Assembly (NCBI GenBank): GCA_964557955.1
Contig: CAZLCS010000001.1
Coordinates: 62,001 to 126,000, forward strand
From: JALOOX01 sp964557955
GTDB taxonomy: Bacteria > Desulfobacterota > Syntrophobacteria > Syntrophobacterales > Syntrophobacteraceae
Direction of reading: 5' to 3'
DNA length: 64,000 nucleotides
Positions within the stretch are counted from its first letter, which is position 1. Every line of letters starts with the position of its first letter. A program made the position numbers and the translations under genes. The notes under the pieces are model-generated. The model had not been told where the DNA came from, did not search any database, and was given only the letters and a program-made list of their open reading frames with translations. Positions 40,347-48,331 of this stretch are shown here, one piece after another.

Positions 40347-40700
40347 ATGAAGAACCATCCGGAGCTCGAAGAGGACTACTGGAGAGGCATTCAGCCTGCG
40401 GATCGTGAAGACTTGGAGATCCGGCGCACCAATGCCAGGCTGCGGCACTTTCGAGGTGTTGCCGCCGGGGTGATGGCCGAGGCTCAGAAGCTCTGGCGTG
40501 AAATCTGGGAAGACCTCCAGGATCAGCGATCGCCCGATGAGATCCTGGAGGGGAAAGCCGGCCCTTGTGAGCGCCTGGCCGGTGGCGATGGAAGCCTCCT
40601 CCTCGAGAAGCTTCACCTCCTGGGCATCCAGATCGATTATGCCAGGAGGCTTTGCGAGGGTTCCATCGGAAATGAATCTCATGAACAAGGAGCTCCATGA
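40347..40700 (+). CDS. Small protein of unknown function, first of a tandem paralogous pair
   Basis: A 117-residue, charged, largely helical, soluble protein. I do not recognise the family. It is clearly related to the next gene's product: LRHFRGVAAGVMAEAQKLW aligns with FKHFRNVTGAVLQNAQDAW, and LHLLGIQIDYARRLCEGSI with MWVLKLQLDYAKRFSEGSL. ATG 40347 is chosen because GAGGA lies at 40332-40337 and the sigma-54 promoter is at 40275-40290; the frame is open further upstream but would cross that promoter. It overlaps the second paralog by ATGA (40697-40700). Likely co-expressed with gdhA under sigma-54 control; a role in nitrogen or glutamate metabolism is inference only. Confidence 0.65.
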   Translation: MKNHPELEEDYWRGIQPADREDLEIRRTNARLRHFRGVAAGVMAEAQKLWREIWEDLQDQRSPDEILEGKAGPCERLAGGDGSLLLEKLHLLGIQIDYARRLCEGSIGNESHEQGAP

Positions 40701-41005
40701 TCATGGCAATTCAGCTCACGGTCATCTCGGGAAACAAGTCGGCAAAGGAGCGCACGATTCTGCAGCCGGAAGACAAGTTCAAGCACTTCAGGAACGTCAC
40801 GGGTGCTGTTCTTCAGAATGCCCAGGATGCCTGGGCGGAACTGTGGAAAGAGCTGCAGGGAGAAGTCGTGGATGGGGTGATGGTCCTTCCGGACGCGGAA
40901 AGAGGCTTCAAGCCCAAGTGCGGGTGGCCTGAATTTCTGGAGAGGATGTGGGTGTTGAAGCTCCAGCTCGACTACGCGAAAAGGTTCTCGGAGGGATCTT
41001 TGTAA
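40697..41005 (+). CDS. Small protein of unknown function, second of a tandem paralogous pair
   Basis: A 102-residue helical protein, paralogous to the preceding gene product over about 75 residues (KHFRN...NAQDAWAELWKELQ and LERMWVLKLQLDYAKRF). The two differ at their N-termini: this one has a short beta-like lead MAIQLTVISGNKSAKER. Possible starts are ATG 40697 and ATG 40703. The start overlaps the upstream stop (ATGA), which implies coupled, perhaps stoichiometric, synthesis. gdhA follows after 79 nt, a gap that contains a GGAACC-GACGA-GGTTCC hairpin (41016-41032) without a U-tract. Confidence 0.7.
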   Translation: MIMAIQLTVISGNKSAKERTILQPEDKFKHFRNVTGAVLQNAQDAWAELWKELQGEVVDGVMVLPDAERGFKPKCGWPEFLERMWVLKLQLDYAKRFSEGSL

Positions 41006-41084
41006 GGTGACAACGGGAACCGACGAGGTTCCGGGTCAAATGGCAATCATGAGCGACTCAGCAGACCCAGGAGGAAGATGAAAG

Positions 41085-42344
41085 ATGTCAGGCAACAATG
41101 ATCACAACAATCCGTTCAAGATAGCCCAGAAGCAGATCAGCGATTGTGCGGACATACTTAGATTGAGCCCCAGCACCCGTGACGTGCTCATGCGCCCCAT
41201 GCGGGAATTCCACGTGAATTTCCCTGTCCGAATGGATGACGGCACGACGAAGGTCTTCCAGGGATTCCGTGTCCAGTACAATGACGCCAAGGGGCCGACA
41301 AAGGGAGGCATTCGGTTCCATCCGGAAGAGACCATCGATACCGTTCGGGCGCTTTCAGCGTGGATGACCTGGAAGTGCGCCCTGCTGGACCTGCCCCTGG
41401 GGGGCGGGAAAGGCGGCGTGGTCTGCAATCCGAAGGAGCTCTCGCCCCTCGAGCTTGAGCGCATCAGCCGCGGATACATCAAGGCTATTGGAGCCTTCAT
41501 CGGTCCCGACAAGGACATCCCGGCGCCGGATGTTTACACCAATCCGCAGATCATGGCGTGGATGGTCGACGAATATTCCTCCATCGTTGGAAAGAACCAG
41601 TTCGGAGTCATCACGGGTAAGCCCCTGTCGCTCGGCGGTTCGCCCGGACGCGGGGACGCTACAGCACGAGGCGGCATGTATGCCCTGCGTGAAGCCGCGC
41701 ACCGTGTGGGGGTCGATCTCGGCAAGGCGACCGTGGCGATCCAGGGATACGGCAATGCCGGATGCTATGCCGCCAGCCTCGTGGAATCCATGTTCGGATC
41801 GAAGGTCGTGGCCGTTTGCGACTCGAGGGGGGCCGTGATCTGCAAAAACGGGATCTGTGTCCTCAAAGTGAATGAGCATAAGGAAAAGACCTCGTCGGTG
41901 GTGAGCTGTGATGGAACGGAGGGCATGTCCAATGACGAGCTCCTGGCCCTCGATGTGGATGTCCTGGTGCTGGCTGCCCTCGAAAGCTCCATTACGGAAC
42001 GGAACGTCAACAAGGTCAAGGCGAAGATCATCGTCGAGCTGGCCAATGGACCCACCACCCCGGAAGCGGACGAGGTTCTCTACCAGAAGGGCGTCCACGT
42101 CATTCCGGATTTTCTGTGCAACGCCGGTGGGGTGACCGTCTCCTACTTCGAGATGGTTCAAAATGCCTACATGTACTACTGGGACGAGCAGGAGGTTCAT
42201 GAAAAGCTCGACAAGCGGATGACCCGGGCATACCATGAGGTGCTCCATACCTCCGAAAAGTACGGCATCAACATGCGCAAAGCGGCTTATGTGGTCGCAG
42301 TCTCGAGGGTGGTGGAAGCCATGAAGCTGCGGGGTTGGGTATAA
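41085..42344 (+). CDS. gdhA: Glutamate dehydrogenase
   Basis: A 419-residue hexameric-type glutamate dehydrogenase. Substrate-domain motifs are GFRVQYNDAKGPTKGGIRFHP, then MTWKCALLDLPLGGGKGG (catalytic Lys region) and DIPAPDVYTNPQIMAWM; the dinucleotide domain has AIQGYGNAGCYAA. It interconverts glutamate and 2-oxoglutarate plus ammonium in the cytoplasm, either assimilating ammonium or feeding amino-acid carbon into the TCA pathway. The GYGNAG motif suggests NAD preference but is not decisive. A strong GGAGG precedes the ATG. Its place after the paralog pair suggests control by the upstream kinase-regulator pair. Confidence 0.93.
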   Translation: MSGNNDHNNPFKIAQKQISDCADILRLSPSTRDVLMRPMREFHVNFPVRMDDGTTKVFQGFRVQYNDAKGPTKGGIRFHPEETIDTVRALSAWMTWKCALLDLPLGGGKGGVVCNPKELSPLELERISRGYIKAIGAFIGPDKDIPAPDVYTNPQIMAWMVDEYSSIVGKNQFGVITGKPLSLGGSPGRGDATARGGMYALREAAHRVGVDLGKATVAIQGYGNAGCYAASLVESMFGSKVVAVCDSRGAVICKNGICVLKVNEHKEKTSSVVSCDGTEGMSNDELLALDVDVLVLAALESSITERNVNKVKAKIIVELANGPTTPEADEVLYQKGVHVIPDFLCNAGGVTVSYFEMVQNAYMYYWDEQEVHEKLDKRMTRAYHEVLHTSEKYGINMRKAAYVVAVSRVVEAMKLRGWV

Positions 42345-42527
42345 GGGGTGATCAACCCACCGAAGTGGAATGGTCACCCGTGGCGCTGGATCTCACGGGC
42401 GATCTCATCATCTGAAAAGAGCATGGGTCGACATTGAGTCATTGAATCCCATCGAACCGCCGGGGCTGCGGATATCTTCGTACCCCCGGCGGTTGTCTGT
42501 TCGGTTCGGCAAGTCTTTCCGGGGGAG

Positions 42528-45206
42528 ATGGCCTCCCGGGTCAAAGAGAGGCTTCGCGTGGAATCACCTGTGGTCAGCACCGGAATATCACCGCTTGACG
42601 ACGTCATTGATGGGCTGCGCCTGGGCGATAACGTGGTTTGGCAGGTGGACGGACTGGACACATACCTCAGGGTTGTCCGCCCTTTTGTGCGACAGGCCAT
42701 GCAGGATGGCCGCAAACTCGTCTATGTACGCTTCGCGCCGGACGAGAATATCCTGCTGCCGGAGAACGGGCTCGGCTATGAAGAGGTCGATCCGGGGCAC
42801 GGCTTTGATTCATTCAGCGCACAGGTGAACAGGATCATCGAGGAGAGGGGCACGGAGGTCTTTTATGTTTTCGACAATCTTTCCTTTCTGGTCGCCGAGT
42901 GGGGTACGGACGAGCTCCTGGCCAATTTCTTCCGGGTGACATGTCCATTCCTCCATGAGCTGGACACGGTTGCGTACTTCGCCCTCACCCGGGGTCGACA
43001 CGCCCATCGGGCTGTAGCCCGGATCCGTGACACTACCCAGGTCCTGATCGATCTCTACCATGTGAGGAGTGAGCTCTACGTCCATCCGATCAAGGTATGG
43101 GACCGTTATTCCTCCCAAATGTTTCTTCCCCATCTTTTCACTGCGAGGGGGCTTACCCCGCTTTTCCGGAGCGGCGATGCGTCGATGGTGTCGCTCACCG
43201 CCGGGAAGCCGCCACTGAGTGTCAAGGCTGCCTCCATCGCCCCATGGGATAGCGTGCAAAGACGGCTTTCCCAGTATGGCGAGGAGGACTTGAGACAGCT
43301 GGAGAATACGCCGGAAATCCAGGCTCTCAGGCAGGAGCTGTCACAGATGATTATCGGCGGTGATCCTGAGTTCAAGCGCCTTTCTGAGGAATTTCTCACT
43401 CTGCAAGACCTGCTTGACATCAGAAACCGGCTCATCGGTTCGGGTCGTATCGGTGGGAAGGCTGCAGGGATGCTGCTCGCCCGGCGGATCCTTCAAAAGA
43501 GCCCCGGAGGACTCGATTTCTCGGATATTCTTGAAGAGCATGATTCGTTCTACATCGGTTCGGATGTCTTCTTCACCTTTCTCATCAATAATGATCTCTT
43601 CAGATTGAGGCTTCGCCTGACACGCAATTCACAGATTTCCAGCGAAGAATTCGAACGGGTGGAGCAGCGGTTTCTGGAAGGTGGTTTCCCGGACGAAATC
43701 ATGGAGCAGTTCAAGGACCTGCTTGACTACTTCGGCCAGGCCCCCATCATCGTCCGGTCCAGCAGCCTGCTGGAGGACGGGTTTGGGAATGCGTTCGCCG
43801 GGAAGTACCGCAGTGAGTTCTGCGTCAACCAGGGATGCCCCGAAGCGAGGCTGGAGGCTTTCCTGCGGGCCGTGAAGCTCGTATACGCCAGTGCTGTCAA
43901 CCCGGATGCGCTCGCCTACCGCAGACAAAGGGGCCTGGGTGAAGCGGACGAGCAAATGGCGATCCTGGTCCAGCGTGTTTCCGGGTCGCGCCACGGCAGG
44001 TTTTTCTTCCCGTCCCTTGCTGGTGTTGCGTTCTCCCGCAACCTTTACCGGTGGACGGACCGCATAGACCCGCTTCAGGGGATGGTGAGGCTCGTTTTCG
44101 GACTGGGTACGAGAGCCGTGAATCGCGTGAGCAGCGACTATCCGAGGCTGATTGCCGTCAGTCACCCGCTGCTTCGTCCTGAGGCCGGATCGAAGATAGC
44201 ACTCTACTCCCAGCGTCAGGTGGACGTGCTCGACCTCGATCGGAACGAATTCAGGAGTGTGTCTTTCAGGGAGGTTCTCGGGGAGGCGGATCTTCCCAAT
44301 CTGGAGCTTTTCGTTTCCACCCTTCAGGAAGGATTCTTGCGCGACCCGGCAAGTGCTCAGATCTTGAATCCAAGGGACTGCGTCCTCACTTTTGGCAACC
44401 TCCTGGCTCACAGTGGTTTCATGAGATGCATCAAGGACGCCCTGGCACGGCTGGAATCCGCCTATGGATACCCGGTCGACACGGAGTTCACAGCGGCTGT
44501 CGACTCTTCCACGGGCGGCATCAGGTTCAATCTCGTCCAGTGCCGCCCCATGAGGGCTCCGCGCCTAACGGAGGGACTCTCTCTTCCCCGGAAAGTCCCC
44601 CGAACGCTCGTCCTCTTCAGGGCGAGCCGCACCCTTTCGGGAGGGGCCGCCCAAAACATCAGGTATATCCTTTACATCGACCCGAAAGCGTATGCCATGA
44701 AAGCGCCGATCCCGATCAAGCAGCAGGTGGGTCGCATCGTCGGGGAGCTCAACCGGCACCCCGAGATGGTGAAAAATCGCATCATGATGATGGGGCCGGG
44801 CAGATGGGGCAGCTCGAACATCATGCTGGGGGTCAACACAACCTATTCGGACATCAACTACGCGTGCGTCCTGGTGGAAATCGCCCGGGAGGAAGCGGGC
44901 CACGTACCGGATGTGTCTTTCGGAACTCATTTCTTCCTGGATCTCGTTGAATCCCGCATCATTTACGTTCCGCTGTATCCCGATCTCCCGGAGTCGGAAT
45001 TCAACTTCGCCTTCTTCGAGGATTCGCCGAACAGCCTTGCCAGTTTTGTGGAGAACACCGCTCCGTTCGAAGAGATCATCCGAGTCATCGATGTGTTCAA
45101 TGCCAGCGGGGGGAGGTACGCTCATGTTGTGGCCGACCCACACACCGGCAAGGCTTTGTGCTTTCTCCACGCTGCTCAAACGGAGGAAGGCGCGGCCGCT
45201 CTCTGA
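42528..45206 (+). CDS. PEP/pyruvate-binding-domain protein with RecA/KaiC-like N-terminus
   Basis: An 892-residue cytoplasmic protein. Residues ~15-230 look like a RecA/KaiC ATPase core (TGISPLDDVIDGLRLGDNV; VFYVFDNLSFL) but the P-loop glycines and lysine are missing. Residues ~300-690 are an ATP-grasp PEP-synthase/pyruvate-phosphate-dikinase N-terminal domain (IGGKAAGMLLARRIL at 308-322, IIVRSSSLLEDGFGNAFAGKY at 407-427, VQCRPM near 680). The phosphohistidine swivel domain and PEP-binding barrel of true PpsA/PPDK are absent. It could use the ATP-grasp domain to phosphorylate an unknown partner; function is not established. GGGGGAG lies 2-8 nt before the ATG. Stand-alone gene 183 bp after gdhA. 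Confidence 0.75.
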   Translation: MASRVKERLRVESPVVSTGISPLDDVIDGLRLGDNVVWQVDGLDTYLRVVRPFVRQAMQDGRKLVYVRFAPDENILLPENGLGYEEVDPGHGFDSFSAQVNRIIEERGTEVFYVFDNLSFLVAEWGTDELLANFFRVTCPFLHELDTVAYFALTRGRHAHRAVARIRDTTQVLIDLYHVRSELYVHPIKVWDRYSSQMFLPHLFTARGLTPLFRSGDASMVSLTAGKPPLSVKAASIAPWDSVQRRLSQYGEEDLRQLENTPEIQALRQELSQMIIGGDPEFKRLSEEFLTLQDLLDIRNRLIGSGRIGGKAAGMLLARRILQKSPGGLDFSDILEEHDSFYIGSDVFFTFLINNDLFRLRLRLTRNSQISSEEFERVEQRFLEGGFPDEIMEQFKDLLDYFGQAPIIVRSSSLLEDGFGNAFAGKYRSEFCVNQGCPEARLEAFLRAVKLVYASAVNPDALAYRRQRGLGEADEQMAILVQRVSGSRHGRFFFPSLAGVAFSRNLYRWTDRIDPLQGMVRLVFGLGTRAVNRVSSDYPRLIAVSHPLLRPEAGSKIALYSQRQVDVLDLDRNEFRSVSFREVLGEADLPNLELFVSTLQEGFLRDPASAQILNPRDCVLTFGNLLAHSGFMRCIKDALARLESAYGYPVDTEFTAAVDSSTGGIRFNLVQCRPMRAPRLTEGLSLPRKVPRTLVLFRASRTLSGGAAQNIRYILYIDPKAYAMKAPIPIKQQVGRIVGELNRHPEMVKNRIMMMGPGRWGSSNIMLGVNTTYSDINYACVLVEIAREEAGHVPDVSFGTHFFLDLVESRIIYVPLYPDLPESEFNFAFFEDSPNSLASFVENTAPFEEIIRVIDVFNASGGRYAHVVADPHTGKALCFLHAAQTEEGAAAL

Positions 45207-45577
45207 CCGACATCGCATGCGAACAGCTCGGCGGTGGGGCCTGCCGGCTGGCAGAATCCTGAGGCAGACTGTAAAATTTCTTACGAACGTCGATTCATGC
45301 GAGTAGAATGGAGACGCGATTCGTCAGAACCCTGGCAGCCTGGGGATACCTTGAATTGCGGGTTACCGGCCCCACAAAGACAGTCTGGTCATGACTCTTG
45401 TAAAGGGGAATCTCCATTTAAACTGCAGTCCCTCATGCCGCTTCGGGCCACCCTGAGCAATCAAAAGACTCAAGGAGGATGCGTCTTTCAACTCGAAACT
45501 CGTAGCCAGAAACCCGAAACTCGTGACTTTTTATACCAAAGTCTTCAGGTCTGGCCTCTTTCACAGGAGGAGAACTC
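45207..45577. other. 371-bp intergenic region before the dehydrogenase gene
   Basis: It holds the minus-oriented copy a of the dispersed repeat (45409-45525) and the dehydrogenase ribosome-binding site (AGGAGG near 45566). No gene was recognised. Confidence 0.5.
45409..45525 (-). repeat. Dispersed intergenic repeat, copy a
   Basis: Read on the minus strand this matches copy b (46622-46733) in reverse orientation. Identical words in the same order: CGAGTTTCGGGTTTC (45523-45509), AGTTGAAA, GGGTGGCCC, AGGGACTGC and ATGGAGATT (45417-45409). Length 117 bp against 112 bp for copy b. Confidence 0.75.
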
Positions 45578-46606
45578 ATGAAAGCTCTTTGCTTCCACGA
45601 GCACGGTTCCCAGGATGTGCTGCGCTACGAAGATGTTCCCGATCCGGAGGTGAGGCTGGGCCGCGTCCTGGTCGAAGTGAAGTCCTGTGCACTGAATCAC
45701 CTGGATATCTGGGTGCGGAGGGGTTGGCCGGGCCTGAAGCTCGAGATGCCCCATTGGGGGGGCTCCGACGTGGCGGGGGTGATCGCTGCCGTGGGAGAAG
45801 GCGTCGAAGATTGGAGCGTGGGTCAGCGGGTCATCGTCGACCCCGGTATCAACGTGAAGGAGGATGAATATACGCGGAGGGGTGAGCACAGCATGAGCCC
45901 GGGTTACCATATCCTGGGCGAGCACATTCGGGGGGGCCTGGCGCAGTTGGTGGCCGTGCCCGCTTCCAATCTGATGGCCATTCCCGATCACCTCGATTTT
46001 CGGACCGCCGCCGCTCCGCTGCTGGTGACGCTCACGGCCTGGAGAATGCTCATGCACCGGGCGAAGCTCCGGGCCGGCGAAACGGTTCTCATTGTGGGTG
46101 CCGGCGGCGGAGCGAACACCATGGCGACGCAAATCGCCAAGCTGGCGGGAGCGACGGTCTTCGTAGTGGCGAGCAATGCCCAGAAAGCCGCCGGCGCCTA
46201 TGAAATGGGGGCCGATCACGTCATCGACCGCTCACAGTTCGAATGGGGGCGGGAAATCATGCGTCTGACGGAGCGCCGTGGCGTCGACGTGGTGGTGGAC
46301 AACGTGGGGGCTGCAACCCTCAACACCAGCATGAGGGCCGTGGCTCGGGGTGGGCGGATCGTGATCATCGGGAACACCAGCGGTCCCGAAATCCAGATCG
46401 ATATCCGCTATATTTTCAGCAAGCAGATCAGCATCATCGGCAGCACCATGGGCACGCACCAGGATTTCCGGGATGTGAACGCGCTGCTGTGGTCGGGCCG
46501 TCTCCGAGCGGTCATTGACACGGTCATGCCTATGAGTGAAGGTCGTGAAGCCTTCGCATTGATGGAAAGGGGCGAGCAATTCGGTAAAATCGTCCTGGAG
46601 CCGTAA
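45578..46606 (+). CDS. Medium-chain dehydrogenase/reductase (zinc-type alcohol dehydrogenase / quinone oxidoreductase family)
   Basis: A 342-residue MDR enzyme. The N-terminal GroES-like domain (about 1-130) has CALNHLDIWVRRGWPG and GGSDVAGVIAAVGEGV; the Rossmann domain has GETVLIVGAGGGANTMATQIAKL (split family motif at about 167-189) and ends in GREAFALMERGEQFGKIVL. It would oxidise an alcohol or reduce an enone with NAD(P)H. The structural-zinc loop that normally carries four cysteines (here about residues 89-110, EDEYTRRGEHSMSPGYHILG) has none, so at most a catalytic zinc remains. A strong AGGAGG precedes the ATG. The gene is flanked by inverted copies of a 115-bp repeat. Confidence 0.87.
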   Translation: MKALCFHEHGSQDVLRYEDVPDPEVRLGRVLVEVKSCALNHLDIWVRRGWPGLKLEMPHWGGSDVAGVIAAVGEGVEDWSVGQRVIVDPGINVKEDEYTRRGEHSMSPGYHILGEHIRGGLAQLVAVPASNLMAIPDHLDFRTAAAPLLVTLTAWRMLMHRAKLRAGETVLIVGAGGGANTMATQIAKLAGATVFVVASNAQKAAGAYEMGADHVIDRSQFEWGREIMRLTERRGVDVVVDNVGAATLNTSMRAVARGGRIVIIGNTSGPEIQIDIRYIFSKQISIIGSTMGTHQDFRDVNALLWSGRLRAVIDTVMPMSEGREAFALMERGEQFGKIVLEP

Positions 46607-46621
46607 TGGCTGATACGAAAA

Positions 46622-46733
46622 GTCTCGAGTTTCGGGTTTCGAGTTTCTAGTTGAAAACCTGTCTGGCTGTGAGGCCTTTCATCGTTTCGGGTGGCCCAAG
46701 GGGTCATAAGGGACTGCTGTACCCATGGAGATT
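46622..46733 (+). repeat. Dispersed intergenic repeat, copy b
   Basis: Best reference copy of the family, 15 bp after the dehydrogenase stop. Starts GTCTCGAGTTTCGGGTTTC, has AGTTGAAAACC, TTTCGGGTGGCCC, AAGGGACTGCTG (46708-46719) and ATGGAGATT at the end. Copy a is its inverted counterpart on the other side of the gene; copy c (54780-54870) and copy d (15345-15449) are more diverged. Confidence 0.75.
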
Positions 46734-46829
46734 GAGCCGTGTCATTTTCGCCCGCTACCCCTCGGCAGGCCGGGCCTGCAGGTATGGGGTGATGGGCAGT
46801 GACTGTTGAACCCCTCGGATTTGAGCACA

Positions 46830-47996
46830 CTATGAGAAGGTTTCCTTAACGTCCTCGAACTTTCGCAACAGGCCCCGGAAGATGATGAGCTTCTGGATGT
46901 CCTGAGTGCCCTCGCCCAGGGATGATGCCCAGGCGTCCATGGGGAACTTGTGAACGGGGTGCTCCTGAACCACGGAGGCGGCGCCGAAAAGGTCTGCGGC
47001 CCAGGTGCTGGCCTCCCGGGCGATTTGAACCGTGAGGTACTTGGCCATGGAGGCCTCCAGCTGGAAATCCAGTCCCTGGTCCTTGGCCCAGCAGGCCCTG
47101 TAAACCATGAGTCTGGCAGCCTCGATCCGGCTGTAGAGGTCTGCGGCCTCGAAGGACTTGGCCTGGAAATCCAGAATGGGGGCTCCAAAGGCCTTCCGTT
47201 TTTTGGCGTGATCCATGCCGAGCTCGAAAGCGCCAACGGCATTTCCCAGGGTCAGGGCGCTGATGGGAAGTCGACTGTTGGTGAAGATCTCCAGTACCTG
47301 CTGCAGTCCGCGACCGCGCTCCCCAAGCAGCGATTCATCGGGTACGAAGACCTCTTCCAGTTGAATCCGGGTAAGATCTGAAGGGATCCAAACTTTCTTG
47401 TTGAGCTTCCTCCTCTTGACCCCCTTGGCGGAAAGATCCACGACGTACATGGAAAGCCTGCGGTTTCTGGGGGCGTCCGGGTCGGAGACTGCGGTGATGA
47501 GGGCATAGTCGCTCATGGCTGCATTGGTGGCGAATGCCTTGGTGCCGCTCAGCAGCCATCCGCCGCCCGTCTTCTCCGCACGCATGGCGATGTTCGCCAC
47601 ATCACTGCCGGCCGTGGGCTCGGTGTTTCCGAGGCAGACCAGGAGGTCCCCTCGAGCCGCCGGCTCCAGCAACGAGCGCTTCTGGCTGTCGGATCCGAAC
47701 AGCCACAAACCCTTGGCACCGAGTGAAATCTGCACCAGCACGACCACAGCGACTCCCGGAGAGAGCTTCGCAATCTCCTCGGTGCGAACCGCCTGTTTCA
47801 GTGCACTGTGCTCTTCGATGTGGACGTCGTTGACGCTGAACCCCAGCCACTCTTCATCGCCCATGGTCTTGATGAGGCTCCTCGGCACGGCCTCCTCTCG
47901 GTACCACTGATGCAAGTTCGGTCTGACGTGGGCATCCAGAAACTGGACGAAACGCTTCCGATCTTCCTGAACGTGCGTGGGGAGGGTGAAATCCAT
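46830..47996 (-). CDS. Acyl-CoA dehydrogenase
   Basis: A 388-residue flavoenzyme of the acyl-CoA dehydrogenase family. The N-terminal helical domain is followed by the FAD/substrate signature CLGNTEPTAGSDVANI, then LSGTKAFATNAAMSDYALI, and the C-terminal domain with RKAFGAPILDFQAKSFEAAD and the closing GEGTQDIQKLIIFRGLLRKF. It oxidises an acyl-CoA to the 2-enoyl-CoA and passes electrons to ETF; the acyl chain is not predictable. Compared with classical members the usual 'ARDAR...IYEGT' ending is replaced by LGEGTQD, and the catalytic base was not located with certainty. ATG 47996 has AAAGGAG ~9 nt upstream; the frame extends to 48032. Convergent with the MDR gene. Confidence 0.88.
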   Translation of the reverse strand: MDFTLPTHVQEDRKRFVQFLDAHVRPNLHQWYREEAVPRSLIKTMGDEEWLGFSVNDVHIEEHSALKQAVRTEEIAKLSPGVAVVVLVQISLGAKGLWLFGSDSQKRSLLEPAARGDLLVCLGNTEPTAGSDVANIAMRAEKTGGGWLLSGTKAFATNAAMSDYALITAVSDPDAPRNRRLSMYVVDLSAKGVKRRKLNKKVWIPSDLTRIQLEEVFVPDESLLGERGRGLQQVLEIFTNSRLPISALTLGNAVGAFELGMDHAKKRKAFGAPILDFQAKSFEAADLYSRIEAARLMVYRACWAKDQGLDFQLEASMAKYLTVQIAREASTWAADLFGAASVVQEHPVHKFPMDAWASSLGEGTQDIQKLIIFRGLLRKFEDVKETFS

Positions 47997-48331
47997 GTCT
48001 TCATCTCCTTTGTGACGGATGTGCCCGCCCAAGTCCCGTGGAGGGAACCGACGGCGCTTCTCGCTGGAAGAGGGTCTCAGCTCATGCCCGGAAGATCTCG
48101 GGGTTTGAGATCGCCTGTCATCATCTCGCTATCAAGTTATGACCTTCTACCGCCGAGGGAAGCCCTTGGAGGCGATTGGTTCGCCATTCACCGCTGGCTT
48201 TTTGCTTGCGCACCGGCGGGGACACGGTCTCCATCCTCGAAACAGTTGATTATGGACTTTCGGGCCTCTCCAGACAATGAAGAGTGAGGTGGCCCAGAGC
48301 CCGTCTCTACTGGAAACTCGAAACTGGAAAC
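47997..48331. other. 335-bp gap between the acyl-CoA dehydrogenase gene and dctM
   Basis: No gene was recognised. The right end (about 48310-48331) has GGAAACTCGAAACTGGAAACTC, matching only the GAGTTTC-rich head of the dispersed repeat family, and it abuts the dctM stop codon. Confidence 0.5.
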
